Positions 22,855-33,749 of a DNA stretch of 64,000 nt are shown one piece after another. The DNA is from Nectonema munidae. Its lineage: Eukaryota > Nematomorpha > Nectonematoida > Nectonematidae. A model generated the notes under the pieces. That model was not told the DNA's origin and did no database searches. It saw only the letters and a list, made by a program, of their open reading frames with translations. The first letter of the stretch is position 1, and every line of letters begins with the position of its first letter. The position numbers and the translations under genes were made by a program. The stretch covers positions 62,001-126,000 of the forward strand of contig JAUIRK010000978.1 in the NCBI GenBank assembly GCA_030549495.1, given 5' to 3'.

Positions 22855-24060
22855 TCACATCTTGCTGGAAACGCTCACCATGCTCTTCGGAGTAGCCTCC
22901 GATATATGAGTAATTTCAGGGACATTCTACAGTCCATTTCCTTCTAGCACTTGAGAAGATTCTCGATCAGTTCACGGTAGTTTTCTTCCTTGCTGTTACC
23001 CAATAAGCCCTGGACAACAGCAATGAAGCTGCGCTAGGCACGTTTCTCCGGTGCCAACAACTTTCCGGGGAACTCAGGGTCCTGCATTAGCTTTTCAATT
23101 TGAGACTCCACGAACACCCCTGCCTTTATTTTGGCCTCCGACAACTTCGGAAATACCGCTTCCAAATGCTTGAAGGCAGTGGACTTATGATCTAGTGCCT
23201 TCACAAATTGCTTTATGAGCCCCAGCTTGATGTGGAGGGATGGCATCAAGATCCTCTCCTGCTCAACCAGCGGTTGCCACTTGACGTTCTACTCGCCAAT
23301 GACAAAAAGCCAATCATCTTAAAGTATCCAATCACTTCCCAATCTTGCTCTTCGTACTTCACCAGGCCCAGCAGATGCTTCACATTCGCATAGCCTTCCT
23401 TTAGGTGAACAGAGTTGGCGATAGGAATGCTTGGGTACTTGCTACCATTGTGCAACAGCACCGCCTTCAACCTTCTATTGAGCTGTCCACGAACAGTCGC
23501 CAGTTGCAGGGATCATACGGGAATTCAATTTCTTCAAACAAACCATTGATGTCGTGACAATAATACACTTTCTCATCCAGTGTGAAATACTGAGAGAATG
23601 TCATATGACGTTGCCTCTGTTTTGTTACCCGATAGTTTTCGTCCAACAAGTTCCACTGTTTGAACCTGGATGTCGGTAATTCTGCTTTTCATTTGGTGAG
23701 TCCTAGGTCATTGAAAGATCATTGAGCTCCGCTTGGTTAGGGAAAAGCGGAATAGCCAGGTTATCATCTGCAACAAAAGCATCGTCTTGGCCATCTTCTG
23801 TTTCGCTGCTGGAACATGTGCGAGCATCTTTCGTGATCACTGAAGGAGAGCTGGGAGCTGGAAACTCCTCAAAATGCATCACAGGACGAAGAGATGATGG
23901 AAGATCGGGGTAGTCGAACATATTCGTCTTCTTACCCCAGCGCGGACACGTGACTATCACCATACAAAAGTAGTAGTTGTTTGTTTGATCTGTTGGTTCC
24001 CGCCACAATCTTGGCACGCCAAACTCCAGTTTTCGTTACTTCTCTACCACGACTCCAGAC
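22855..24060 (-). pseudogene. Broken copy of a second uncharacterised animal family
   Basis: Read on the - strand, the blocks follow one family order. REPTDQTNNYYFCMV and PDLPSSLRPV lie near 24000-23890; an acidic linker leads to PNQAELNDLSMT near 23720. Next come YCHDINGLFEEIEF and CNWRLFVDSSIEG near 23560-23470, then KAVLLHNGSKYPSIPIANS and VHLKEGYANVKHLLGLV near 23460-23370. MPSLHIKLGLIKQFVKALD is near 23245. RELIENLL, MDCRMSLK and the close GYSEEHGERFQQD extend to about 22870. I recognise this chain from proteins annotated as uncharacterised across arthropods and cnidarians, with PPLHIKLGLMK-FVKA as its hallmark. Stops and frame changes break it, and a piece between the VIGYFK and LHIKLGL blocks is missing. 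GC content is far above the flanks, so it is a fairly recent arrival. Whether the family is a host gene or a transposon gene is open. Confidence 0.77.
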
Positions 24061-25490
24061 TCGACCGACAGCTTCGCCAAACCATGTGTAGCGCCCAACT
24101 CTTGTTCTGTTCCCCTACTTGAACTCTAAAGTACACCTTATAAGCCGAATAGAGGAGGTTCCCTTCAACTATGGTGTACTTGATGACTTGACATTCAGAA
24201 AGACTCCGCAGACAGCAGAAGTTATCAGGACCATGCTTGCAAGAGCCTCGAGCAGAAGCCATCATGAGACAATATCTGTAAATAAAAGAGCAAATATAAC
24301 AAGACGAGTTGAAGAACGGAAACAAATTATCATATATCAAATGACTACTTGAATGAATCATATAAATCATACTTGAATAAATGATATTTTTTTTCAAAAT
24401 ATTTTCTAAATCACATAACGATCAACACTATGGTATGTTTTACTTTTGATTAGCATATCCCTGTATGTTTCAACGCTTCTGTATAGTTTCAGTAATGTTC
24501 AAAGGCAATTTTCTTATGTAAAATACAATTTTTTGTTATTTATCAAAAAGCCAGTGTCATTTCCTAAATAAAGATTAGGGACATGAAAGATATGCTTTTT
24601 CTTCATTCTTACGACCTAATAAAAGACAAAAAATTCACTCAAACAAAATCTGTTACATTGTGTATTATGATGATGATGAATTCGACTCCAACGGCCCAAA
24701 TTAATGTCAATATATTTAGAAGCCAAATTGTCTTTAGGCCAAATTGACGTACTTTTGTCATAGATAAAAAATGTGGTGATGTCGAGCAACAGTTGCGTGA
24801 ATTAAAGTATACACGCACTTTGGGATGTGGGTGCGTAAGTAAGTAGTAGACTTGCTCGCTAGCGTTAACACTCCGAGACAAATCAACGTTTATTCAAAAG
24901 TAATTGAATGCTTCCTTTCCAGGCATTGCATACATCATGGCGTATAGTAAGTACATCTTGAAAAATATTTGGACAACTGCTCTTGAAATGAGAGATGACG
25001 ACGCCACAAGAAAATGCATCGCATGGAGAATGTCTCTTTTTCCTGGAAGTTGCTTGAAACTCATCCCTCACTCAAACTGCGAATAGGTATGCGAAAAAAA
25101 TGTTCAAGAACTGCACTTTTGTTTTGGAAATTGATGACGCTTTGCAAAGGGAGACACGAAAAGATATGCATGGAATCATAGCCCATCTCTTATGCAGAGC
25201 AGCGCAGTGGTGGACGACTGATTAATGTCTATATCAGCTGCTCATCCTTGATCCAATTTTTTGCCATCACTAAAGTTTATAAATCTTATCTATTTTTTTC
25301 GGATATATTTAAAAATATTTTTGATTATGCATTATTTTATAAGAACCATTATACAGTGCATTTTAGTTTCTCTCTCAAGAATATTTAAACCGTATTTGAT
25401 GAAAAAAGGGTCCAAAATCCCCGAAACCAAAACGCCCTAAACCAGGATATATTATAGATATTCAATTCAATATTTGTAAGTTTTTGTTCG
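24060..25490. other. No gene assigned; a few coding-like patches
   Basis: Frames at 24119-24352 and 24904-25086 on the + strand (and their antisense) have slightly raised GC but no recognisable domain. A frame near 25085-25225 reads NCTFVLEIDDALQRETRK and ends at a stop; it may be a decayed exon or element. Nothing firm. Confidence 0.35.
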
Positions 25491-25499
25491 ATGTTTTTG

Positions 25500-25595
25500 A
25501 TTTCGGACGTTTTAGGTTTCAGACGTTTTGATTTTTGGATTTTTAGTTTTCAGACATTTTGATTTTTGGAATTTTTAGTTTTCAGACGTTTTGAC
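25500..25595 (+). repeat. Minisatellite, about 31-32 bp unit
   Basis: The unit TTTCAGACGTTTTGATTTTT plus GGATTTTTAG repeats about three times, with CAGAC at 25520, 25551 and 25583 and a partial unit (CGGACGTTTTAG) before. A/T-rich and non-coding. Confidence 0.7.
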
Positions 25596-25599
25596 CATG

Positions 25600-26485
25600 C
25601 ATCTTGCCATATGTAACTTAAAAATAGCCCCTATTTTTTCACTAAGTAAGATTGTGAGCTTGTTAGTCACATCTAGGCCTAAAAATAAGAGAATGACCAT
25701 TTTCACTTGTGGATAAGTTCTTACAAATTTATATAAAAACTTGGAAAAATATGGAAAAAAAAATTAATACTATAGTCTAGAAATATGTACTTTTAATCAT
25801 GTATCAAAAATCTTATAAATAAATTTAAAACTATTCCTTTTTGAAAGCTTCATATTTTCTGATTTATGATTGCATTCTTTCTTGGGAGTTTTGGTTTTGG
25901 GTGGTTTGAGCTGGTTCCTAAATTTAAGGAAAAAATTATTAGTTACCGGTTTTTCCGAGATTCCAAGAAAAAAATGTTTTCGAGAAAAAAAATTTGAGAT
26001 GGAATAAAAAAGTAAATTTGCAAAGAAAAATTTTTAACGATTACAAAATATCTAAATAGGAAGAATGTACATTTTGAAAGATCCTTTATACGACGAAAAG
26101 GTAACGCAGAAGATATGAAAGAATTTCGGGATATCTTATATGTGGAAACAAGCATTTATGAGTATGGCAAAAGATGACTTTTGATTAAAGCTAATTTGTG
26201 AAAGAACGTATTTTTTGATGGAAAGAATATTAATTTTAAGAAAAATATCTATATCAAGGTTTCTTCATTGATTCCGATTTCTTAAAGAGTTTGTAAGTAT
26301 AGATAAAGAAAGTGCTGAAAAATGCATAGAACGATTCTTAGATTCATGCATTTTTAATGATAAAAATCTAATATATATCAAAATGAAAATTGATATATCC
26401 CCGGGCAGCAAATGCATACACAGGAGAAAAAATTGTCAAAAATAAGTGTAGGATTCCGGGAAAGAGATCTCGCAAACCAGAAAAG
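25600..26485. other. AT-rich non-coding sequence
   Basis: A - strand frame at 25943-26155 is a low-complexity A/T product. No element recognised. Confidence 0.45.
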
Positions 26486-26491
26486 AAATTA

Positions 26492-26622
26492 TGGCGTGAG
26501 TAAAGTTGGTTAGATCCTGGGTTTGATAACTCAAGGTCTTGGGTTCGATCCCGCATCAAGCCTATCATAGTTCGATACAAGCGGCACAATTGGGCCTTCT
26601 CGATGAAAACACCCCATAAAAA
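26492..26622 (+). mobile_element. tRNA-derived SINE, family 1
   Basis: One of the best copies: GGCGTGAGTAAAGTTGGTTA (A-box region), CTGGGTTTGATAACTCAAGG, GGGTTCGATCCCGCATC (B box), then CATAGTTCGATACAAGC, GGCACAATTGGGCC and TTCTCGATGAAAACACC. The internal tRNA promoter boxes look intact. The tail is short. Confidence 0.82.
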
Positions 26623-26689
26623 ACACTATACTAATCACCTCAAATTTGTGTAATTCGGTAAAATCACTACCACAAATTGATCTGAAACT

Positions 26690-26961
26690 AAAATTGATTT
26701 AGTTTTTAAAAAAGATGGCGCTTATTCGCATACAGTTAGGAATACTATTCAATTTTTATAAATGAAAATATACATATTATTACCGCGGAAATTTGTCCAC
26801 CAAACTCACTAAATCTAAACCCAGCCGATGACTTCATTTGGAAAAGATTGAGTCAAATGAGATTTGATGAGAAGAGTATTGATGAACTCAAGAGAGTTAT
26901 CGTGAACTCTAGGGAAGATTTTTACCCAATTGAAATAAGCAAATCTATAAAAATATTTTGA
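26690..26961 (+). mobile_element. Tc1/mariner transposase C-terminal fragment
   Basis: From 26794 the frame reads CPPNSLNLNPADDFIWKRL followed by a helix-rich 36 residues ending at a TGA at 26959-26961. The motif corresponds to W-P-NSPDLNP-D--IW, the region holding the last catalytic aspartate of Tc1/mariner DDE transposases. The N-terminal DNA-binding part and first catalytic residue are absent, so it is a 3' fragment. A preceding in-frame start was not seen. Confidence 0.75.
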
Positions 26962-26964
26962 AAG

Positions 26965-27560
26965 AAATTTTTAAAAAGTTATTCCAGTACATGCTGGTCA
27001 TGTTGAACATTTTTTTTTTTTTAAATAAATAATATGCTTTTCACATCCTTCTAAGTATTAATAAAACGCTTTTTTGAATGATTCCTAATTTAGCAACTTT
27101 CGTTTATCCAAATGAAATGTTAAGATGTCTTGTTTTTTTTTGACACACTCAAATCTTTTTATATTTCCAAAGACTATCATCGCTAGCGCATATATAGAAA
27201 AGTTGATGTCATTCTTGGAGATATAAGCGAAACATATCATATTATTGTAAGAGTTTTGCAATTTTAAGCGTGAGATATATTTCAACATTATTAAGATGAA
27301 CTCATGCAAGCGATCTATGTGGCCTCAGGGCAACCTTGCAAATGGTTCATCCCATGTTCCTTGTTTTATTTTTGCTGGGCAATCTTCTAATTTACTGCAA
27401 TTTCATTTTATATCACACTTTTTTGGAATGATATTAATATCGGTGAATGATTTGCCAATAAAATGCCAATTATCTTAATAGCATATAGATGAGAAATATC
27501 AAGGTAGCTTTAAAATGATCTGTATAGTAGGAAAAATATGAAAAAGGAGATAACATTATT
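26965..27560. other. AT-rich non-coding sequence
   Basis: Short A/T-rich frames only. Nothing recognised. Confidence 0.4.
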
Positions 27561-27564
27561 ATTT

Positions 27565-27712
27565 TAAAGGTAAAGGTACCGTGGGGGATTTTCACCCAGA
27601 AGGCACAATTGCGCCGTTTGTATATAACTCTGAGAAAATACGCTTGATGCATGATTGAACCCAAGACCGTGAGTTATGGAAACCCCGTGCCTAACCCACT
27701 TTACTAACGCCC
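27565..27712 (-). mobile_element. tRNA-derived SINE, family 1, inverted copy
   Basis: Reverse complement of the family: the tail AAAGGTAAAGGTACC comes first, then GGCACAATTGCGCC, the B-box complement GATTGAACCCAAGACCGTGA, GTTATGGAAACCCCGTGCC and AACCCACTTTACTAACGCC. The structure is full length. Confidence 0.77.
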
Positions 27713-28135
27713 CAAGTAAGTTTATGTTTCTTTATTTTTTTTAAAGAAAAGTCACACACATAAAGCAAGAATCTGCAATGTGTTTTCAGCGAAAAAATGA
27801 GAGGATATCAAAGGCAACACTCTATTTGGATAGAACGAATCTCTGAAATGCACATTTAAGATCATCTCTTATTCACATGTCTAGGATATTTTAAATTAAA
27901 ATAATAAAAAGCAATACACAAACTCGTAAAAAGCTTTTACAAATCTCCTAAATTCACTTATCTTCACTGAAGGCCGATCTGAAATATTTACGACGCTAAG
28001 TAAAAATTAACATTTTCTTCTCCAATTGTTTATATTTTAAAAAGGCCGCAAGTAAGCAAATTCAGAAGCTTTCAACTGAAACTAACTATTTTTTGAAACA
28101 CATATTATCACTGTTCATATACATATGATAGTACG
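27713..28135. other. AT-rich non-coding sequence
   Basis: Nothing recognised. Confidence 0.4.
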
Positions 28136-28140
28136 TCTTA

Positions 28141-28260
28141 CGTCAGTGAACAAATAAGATGAGCAAGTTTAGCTTGACATTCAGAGGTCTTGGATTCAAA
28201 TCCGCGTTGAAGTAACTTATTGTCAGAGAGTTAATTCTAAACGACACACATAGTCTCCGT
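28141..28260 (+). repeat. Possible tRNA-derived SINE fragment, third type
   Basis: AGATGAGCAAGTTTAGCTTG is followed by GAGGTCTTGGATTCAAATCC, which has the layout of a tRNA variable/T-arm with a B box. Only one copy exists in the window and no body match to families 1 or 2 was seen. Confidence 0.3.
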
Positions 28261-29280
28261 GATTTTCAACGTGGACCGTTTCAATTGTGTGTTAGTTAAA
28301 GCACTATAATTTAGATAGAACGACGATTTTAAATTCTTGCTAATTAACCTGAAGAGCTTATTTGACCTTGAGGAAAAAATGTCTAGAATTTAATTTTATT
28401 TAGTCCAAAACTGTAAAGGATTGCAAAAATTTTAACTACCTTCCATAAATTGTTCCAAAATTATTAAAAAAAACTAAATATAAATTATTATAACCCATTT
28501 AGAAAAATACATCTTGAAGAAGATTCTTTTTTTTTGTATTACATGTCAAAAAATATTCCAAAAAAAATCTTGAATTTTAAATATTCAAGTTTTTTTATAA
28601 TTTTTTTTAAAGCGGACACCCTTGTGTCCATCCGTTGTGAATTTCAACGTTTAAAATGTGAATGAATATAAAATCCATTAATTTGTATGTAAAAATTGAT
28701 CAAATGATAAAAACTGAAAGTCAAAAAATCCTTTTCAGAAAGTAATGGATTAAGCGAACAGATGTTCCCAAACGCCCGCTATAACTGGTAATTTCTTGGA
28801 GGGTTTAATAAAAATAGTTGACTTAACTGATAATAAAAATTTAGAGAAGTTGTCATTTCCTTGATGACTGTAAAATGTCTTAGTTAAATTAACTATAGAC
28901 AAATAAATCAACGAAAGAGCTAACTATTCAGATAATATTTTAGTTTTACAAAAAACTTTATAACTTTGAAAATTTTTTTTACAAAATTATATATATTTAA
29001 AAAATTTTTTTTTTATTTCAAAAAAATATTTAAAAAAAATTTTAATCTGTAAAAATAATTTTGATTTTGTTTTTTACATAATTTTAAATTTATAGGTAAA
29101 GAAAGTGAAGTAGTATAAATAATTTGCACAACGAAATGATATCAGCAATAATCGCGCTTCAAGAATCTCTAACAAGCGTATTATAAATTACAAATCAATA
29201 TTTAAAAAAAAAGAATTGGATGAGTTTTTTGTAATAAAATCTAACGTATATGTACGTGTCTTAAAAGACGATTAACAAAT
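28261..29280. other. Very AT-rich non-coding sequence
   Basis: Long A and T runs (for example near 28470-28610 and 28960-29060). No gene or element recognised. Confidence 0.45.
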
Positions 29281-29284
29281 GTTC

Positions 29285-29630
29285 ATAGCATTACAAGTTC
29301 AGGTGAAATGTTTTCAAATTCAACTTAAATGTTTTCAAAAGTAACGTTTTCAAGTTTTAGAGTATTTTATCTTTAGATTTGACTTGAAAATTTTTTGAGA
29401 GCGGTAATAAATATTTTTAAAAAAATTAATTTTTAGTTTGCATTTTTAATTTTTTTAGAACTCTCAAAATTTGTAAAAGATGTGTAATTCAATATATATA
29501 TATATATATCTTCTCTCAACAAAAAATCAAATATTTTCAAACTCAATAAAAAATTAGTTTTCTAGTCGAACCTAAAAATAAAACTATACTTAATATTTGA
29601 AAACATTTCACTTGAACTTGTAATGCTATA
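29285..29630. mobile_element. MITE with ~37 bp inverted repeats
   Basis: The left end ATAGCATTACAAGTTCAGGT continues to GAAATGTTTTCAAAT; the right end, read inward, is TATAGCATTACAAGTTCAAG followed by TGAAATGTTTTCAAAT. The arms match almost perfectly. The interior is AT-rich, about 270 bases, with an (AT)n run at about 29490-29509. TA flanks the ends, which would fit a Tc1/mariner-type target, but this is inference. Confidence 0.75.
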
Positions 29631-29639
29631 TAATATATA

Positions 29640-32140
29640 GACAAATATTTATTCCAACACATTGAAAAAGCAGCAAAGTAAAAATGCTGAAGATTTGCTT
29701 GCAATTCCTTTTCATATGGGAAAATTTCAGCCATCTTTTTCATATGGTAAAATGAGTAATTTTTATTTAAAAATATTTAATGCTATAGCTAGTACATCCA
29801 ATCAATTTTAATCAAAAATGGCATTTTAAGCGGTGAAGTGTCTCAATCAAGTAGAGTAAGGAGGCGTGTTGAGATGACCTTGTGACTAGTTATGTCAATA
29901 TTTGTCATGTCTCTTGAGGAAAAAATGCTATATTTGCTCAAAGCAACCTTTAACGGATTTTAAATGCAGCTTTGCCATCATTGAATTTCATGTTAATTTC
30001 GCACCTGAACTAAACCTACCTTGATTTTTTCATGATGAAAATTTTCATTATAGTCATTGTCACGCTAAAAAATCATTTCAGTGATGAGATTAAAACTGTT
30101 ATAACTTATAACAATTTGCGAGTATATTTTAAATTGAATGGATGTATTCTAAACGCTTGAAATTGTATAGACTGCATTTTTCATTGCACAACTTCATTTT
30201 TTATGTTTAAAATTTTGGCAATTTTCATAACGTAAAAATCCTCTTAATATTTCATTAATTATAATTAATAATAATGATGATTGACATGACTTGTGCATAA
30301 ATAAAAAAGTGGTGGTTGTAAAATTTTTATATCTACAAAATCACTACCACAGCATTCCTTTAATTAAATAAAGAAAAACTTTATACAGATCCCCTGGATG
30401 AGATCTCTTAATTTCATGATGAAACTTTTATTAAGCTTTCATAATTATCATACATGCCTCCGGTTATTCCAATTTTGGCGGGATTACCCTGATTCAAACA
30501 CTTCAATCGGGTTCACCATTTTGGGGTGAATATTTTAATCAAGATTCCGATTTTAAAACTTTTGTACAAATAACTTTTTCTCCCTTGCATAACTTTGCTA
30601 TTTCATAAAAATATATTCCAACTCGAAGGCTGAGTGTAAATTAGGTAAGGTAAACAAAATTCAGACTGAACACCAGCGAATAATGATAAGTTTACTCGTT
30701 GATCTACTCGCAACAAAGATTAACACAACTTGTTGACAACACATATGTTGCTAAAAAGTAGAGAGATGTAAAACCGGTTCCGCCGAACAGCTTTTAACCG
30801 CTTTTTTAAAATTATTATTAAAAACCAAAATGGAGTTTAAAAAACCGGGTTTGAATACATTTATTTGTTTTTATTTCAAAATATTTTATATTTTTTTTCA
30901 TTTTACTTGAATTTTTTATTCAATTTTATTTTAAAAATTTTTTTCTGTACCAATTCATTTTTTAATATGTCCACTCATAGTAAATCCATAATTTGAAATC
31001 ATTTTGTTAAAAAAATAAAGAGGAATCAGGAGTTAAAATTTGCTGCAAAATAATAAAATTTTCTGGTGGTTTGGAGCTTGCATGAGCATATAAAGTCAAT
31101 AAATAACCTTGATAAAATAATGCTCATTCACCTTAGAAAAGGCAAAAAACAATTCACAATTTTCTATGATTAATTGATGAAGAAGTTTTTCGTTTGGTTG
31201 AAAGCTTTTTAAAACCCCCTTTTGAGCTTGAAGTATGCAAAATCAAAAAGAATTTAGAAGTGATGGTGTCGTTTTTGACTCAAGTTCTTGGTTTCTTTTG
31301 TCTGGAAATTATCCACTTCTGGAAAAATGTGCCTTATTGAAATAAATACCTTAAAACAGACCTACATTTAAATAGTTGCTGAAAGCTACTCATTTACAAA
31401 ATAAATCATTCATCTTTTAGTCTGGAACTCCAATAGAATATATAAATGTATAAACTTTCTTTTATAGAATTAAAATCAGTTTTGCCCCCCCCCCCCTTCC
31501 CCCGTATCTCGATCTTGTTGTTGTCTCCCGAAGTGTCATCGAAACACCAATAATGAACATTTAAAGCATTTCTCAACGGAATCTTGCAATTAAAATTTCC
31601 ATGTACCCCTTGAAGTAATAGGTGTTGTGGGGTAAAACAAAATCATTATTATTTTTTTTGAGGAACACCTCATGAGAGAGAGTGAGAGATGAGGTTATTG
31701 TCACGTGATATAATAAACAAAATATGTCAAATTTCTACCAATGTATGAAATGAAAATAATCAATACTTCAAATTAAAACGGTATTTATTACAAGTGAAGT
31801 ATATCTAATATTTGAGTTATGCGAAAAAAAACTTTTACAAATGAGGACTTCTACTTCCATCCCACACTAAAGAGATGGATGAGAAAAGTAAAGAAACCAG
31901 TGCGTCGTCAATGCATTCATTACTTTAGGTATGGACTAGGATTCATCGACAAACATATGTTAAATATTTTCCTTCCTTTGTTAGCAAGTATACTATCATC
32001 TCACAGTCTATCTTAAAAATTTTATTATAAAAAATAGAATTTTAATATTTTGTCTGCCAGATCAACAAACAATATAGAAATTAGCTTGATTTGGTGTTAG
32101 AATGTGAATGTCGGAATAACAGGCAAATTGAAAAAAAACG
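29640..32140. other. AT-rich non-coding sequence
   Basis: It contains a poly-C tract at about 31484-31495. A frame at 31819-32016 starting MRKKTFTNEDFYFHPTLKRW has a possible donor (TTTAG then GTATGG near 31928) but no recognisable domain; not called. Nothing else supported. Confidence 0.4.
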
Positions 32141-32143
32141 GTT

Positions 32144-32213
32144 ACAGTCCGTGGTGTGTCGGTTAGTGGGGTTTCCGGATAATCGAGTGTTGGATAAAAG
32201 ATGCCTGGACTGT
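32144..32213. repeat. Possible pogo/Tigger-type end or tiny MITE
   Basis: ACAGTCCGTGGTGTGTCGGT, then GGGGTTTCCGGATAATCGAG and TGTTGGATAAAAG, closing with GGACTGT. The first and last seven bases are inverted. The GGATAATCGAGTGTTGGATAA text recalls pogo-like termini. The internal part is too short for a transposase. Confidence 0.35.
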
Positions 32214-32673
32214 ATCAAGCTCATCATTTGCTCATATTTTAATTTAAAGCGACGCTTATTTTCCATTGATTTCATTGTTTGTCAAAATAGTATTGACATG
32301 ACTACACCCAGCTTCTACTAGGTATAGGTAGTGGAAATTGCCAACATATGGTCAACTAGCCCCAAAAGCTACTCACCCTATTGCGCTAATTGTACAAACT
32401 TGCCTCATTTGTGTACACACTTATATTTGGAATTTTGTTAACGATACTTATTTACTTAGTTGAAAAATTATTTAAGTTATTCAAGCATCATATTATTCTG
32501 CATTATTTTTGAACAACTGCTCATAACTCTAAAACTAGTTACACTACTTCGACGAGTTAATATCAGTCTAACTGGGATGAGAAGGAATTGCGGATTGAGC
32601 TAGTTGACTGCTGAGAATTGACTGTAAAGAGGAAATTCCAAAATGAAATGTTGAACAGAGATCCTTTAGGCAG

Positions 32674-33212
32674 CAGTGGTCCTTATAAATCGGATTGGAC
32701 GATTTTCCCCCATATGGCTGAATTTACAAACTTTAAGTAGGAATTTAACATAATTTTTTTAAAAGGAAAATTCATTTAGTGGTAACTTTAATTTAATTAT
32801 TATAATTAATTTATTTATTATAAAATAAAAATCGTAATTAAAATTTCAATTTATATTTTTCTAAAATATATTTTTATATATTAAAATTTTTTTTACTCTT
32901 TTATTACTGAACATTTTTAGCCTTTTTCTCATTTATCAAATTTAAAATTGAAAGAAATTTAATTGAAGAATTAAACAAAAAACTCAAATTTCGAAATGTA
33001 AAATAAATGTAGCTTTTTTTTTTAAAATTTAAATACAACTTTCTAAATAAATTAAATAAATTTTTTCTTAAAATTGAGATTAATAAGGTCATATCGCAAA
33101 GAAAAGTTTTAAAGTTGTTTAAAAGACTAATTTGGTTATGAAAAAAAGAAGTGGAATGAAAATTTTGAATCTTCTCAAGGGGGAGTAAGACATAGAAATT
33201 TGTGAACCACTG
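32674..33212. mobile_element. Probable hAT-like MITE
   Basis: The left end CAGTGGTCCTTATAAA and the right end read inward, CAGTGGTTCACAAATTTC, share the CAGTGGT-C----AAA start common in hAT ends, and both reach a CCCCC tract about 35 bases in. The interior is extremely A/T-rich. No 8 bp target duplication is visible, so the pairing is tentative. Confidence 0.42.
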
Positions 33213-33214
33213 GC

Positions 33215-33745
33215 TTAACCCTTATCAGCAGCAGCTTACATAAAAATGTCTTTCAAGAACCCACATGTACATGTGTAGTTTTTTCAAAATTTAGCAACAA
33301 AACATGTAAAAATCGATATAAACCAATTAGTAAGTATCAAAAAATATATACCTGAACAAAGTATTTTGTACAAACTTACATAAAAAATGTCTTCGAAAGC
33401 TCACACATGTAGTTTTTTGAAATGTACCAACAAACGTGAAAACACTGATTTAGAAGACATCGTAAATATACAAAAAATATAATTGCAAGATTTCTTAACC
33501 TTTTTATAGATTCGCACCCTTATTGATTTTGATCTTAAACTCACACGCCTGCTTAACTACATATGTCATTTTTTGACTAATATTTTTGAAATAAGAATGC
33601 AAATTTTGTTTTGATCGTGATAAGGGCTTCTTCTGATATATTTACTTCATCTTTTCAAGTTTGACATTTTTCGTGTTTCTTAATGTACACATATGAACAT
33701 TCAAAATTGTGTTTTCTACATATGTAGTTTAGTAGGCTGATAAGG
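33215..33745. mobile_element. Possible piggyBac-type MITE with internal tandem repeat
   Basis: It starts at TTAA with CCCTTATCAGCAGC and its far end reads inward as TCCTTATCAGCCTA; the right TTAA is not seen. Inside, a unit starting TACATAAAAATGTCTT repeats at 33237 and 33378 (about 140 bases apart), each with ACA(C)ATGTAGTTTTTT. No coding capacity. Confidence 0.42.
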
Positions 33746-33749
33746 AGAG

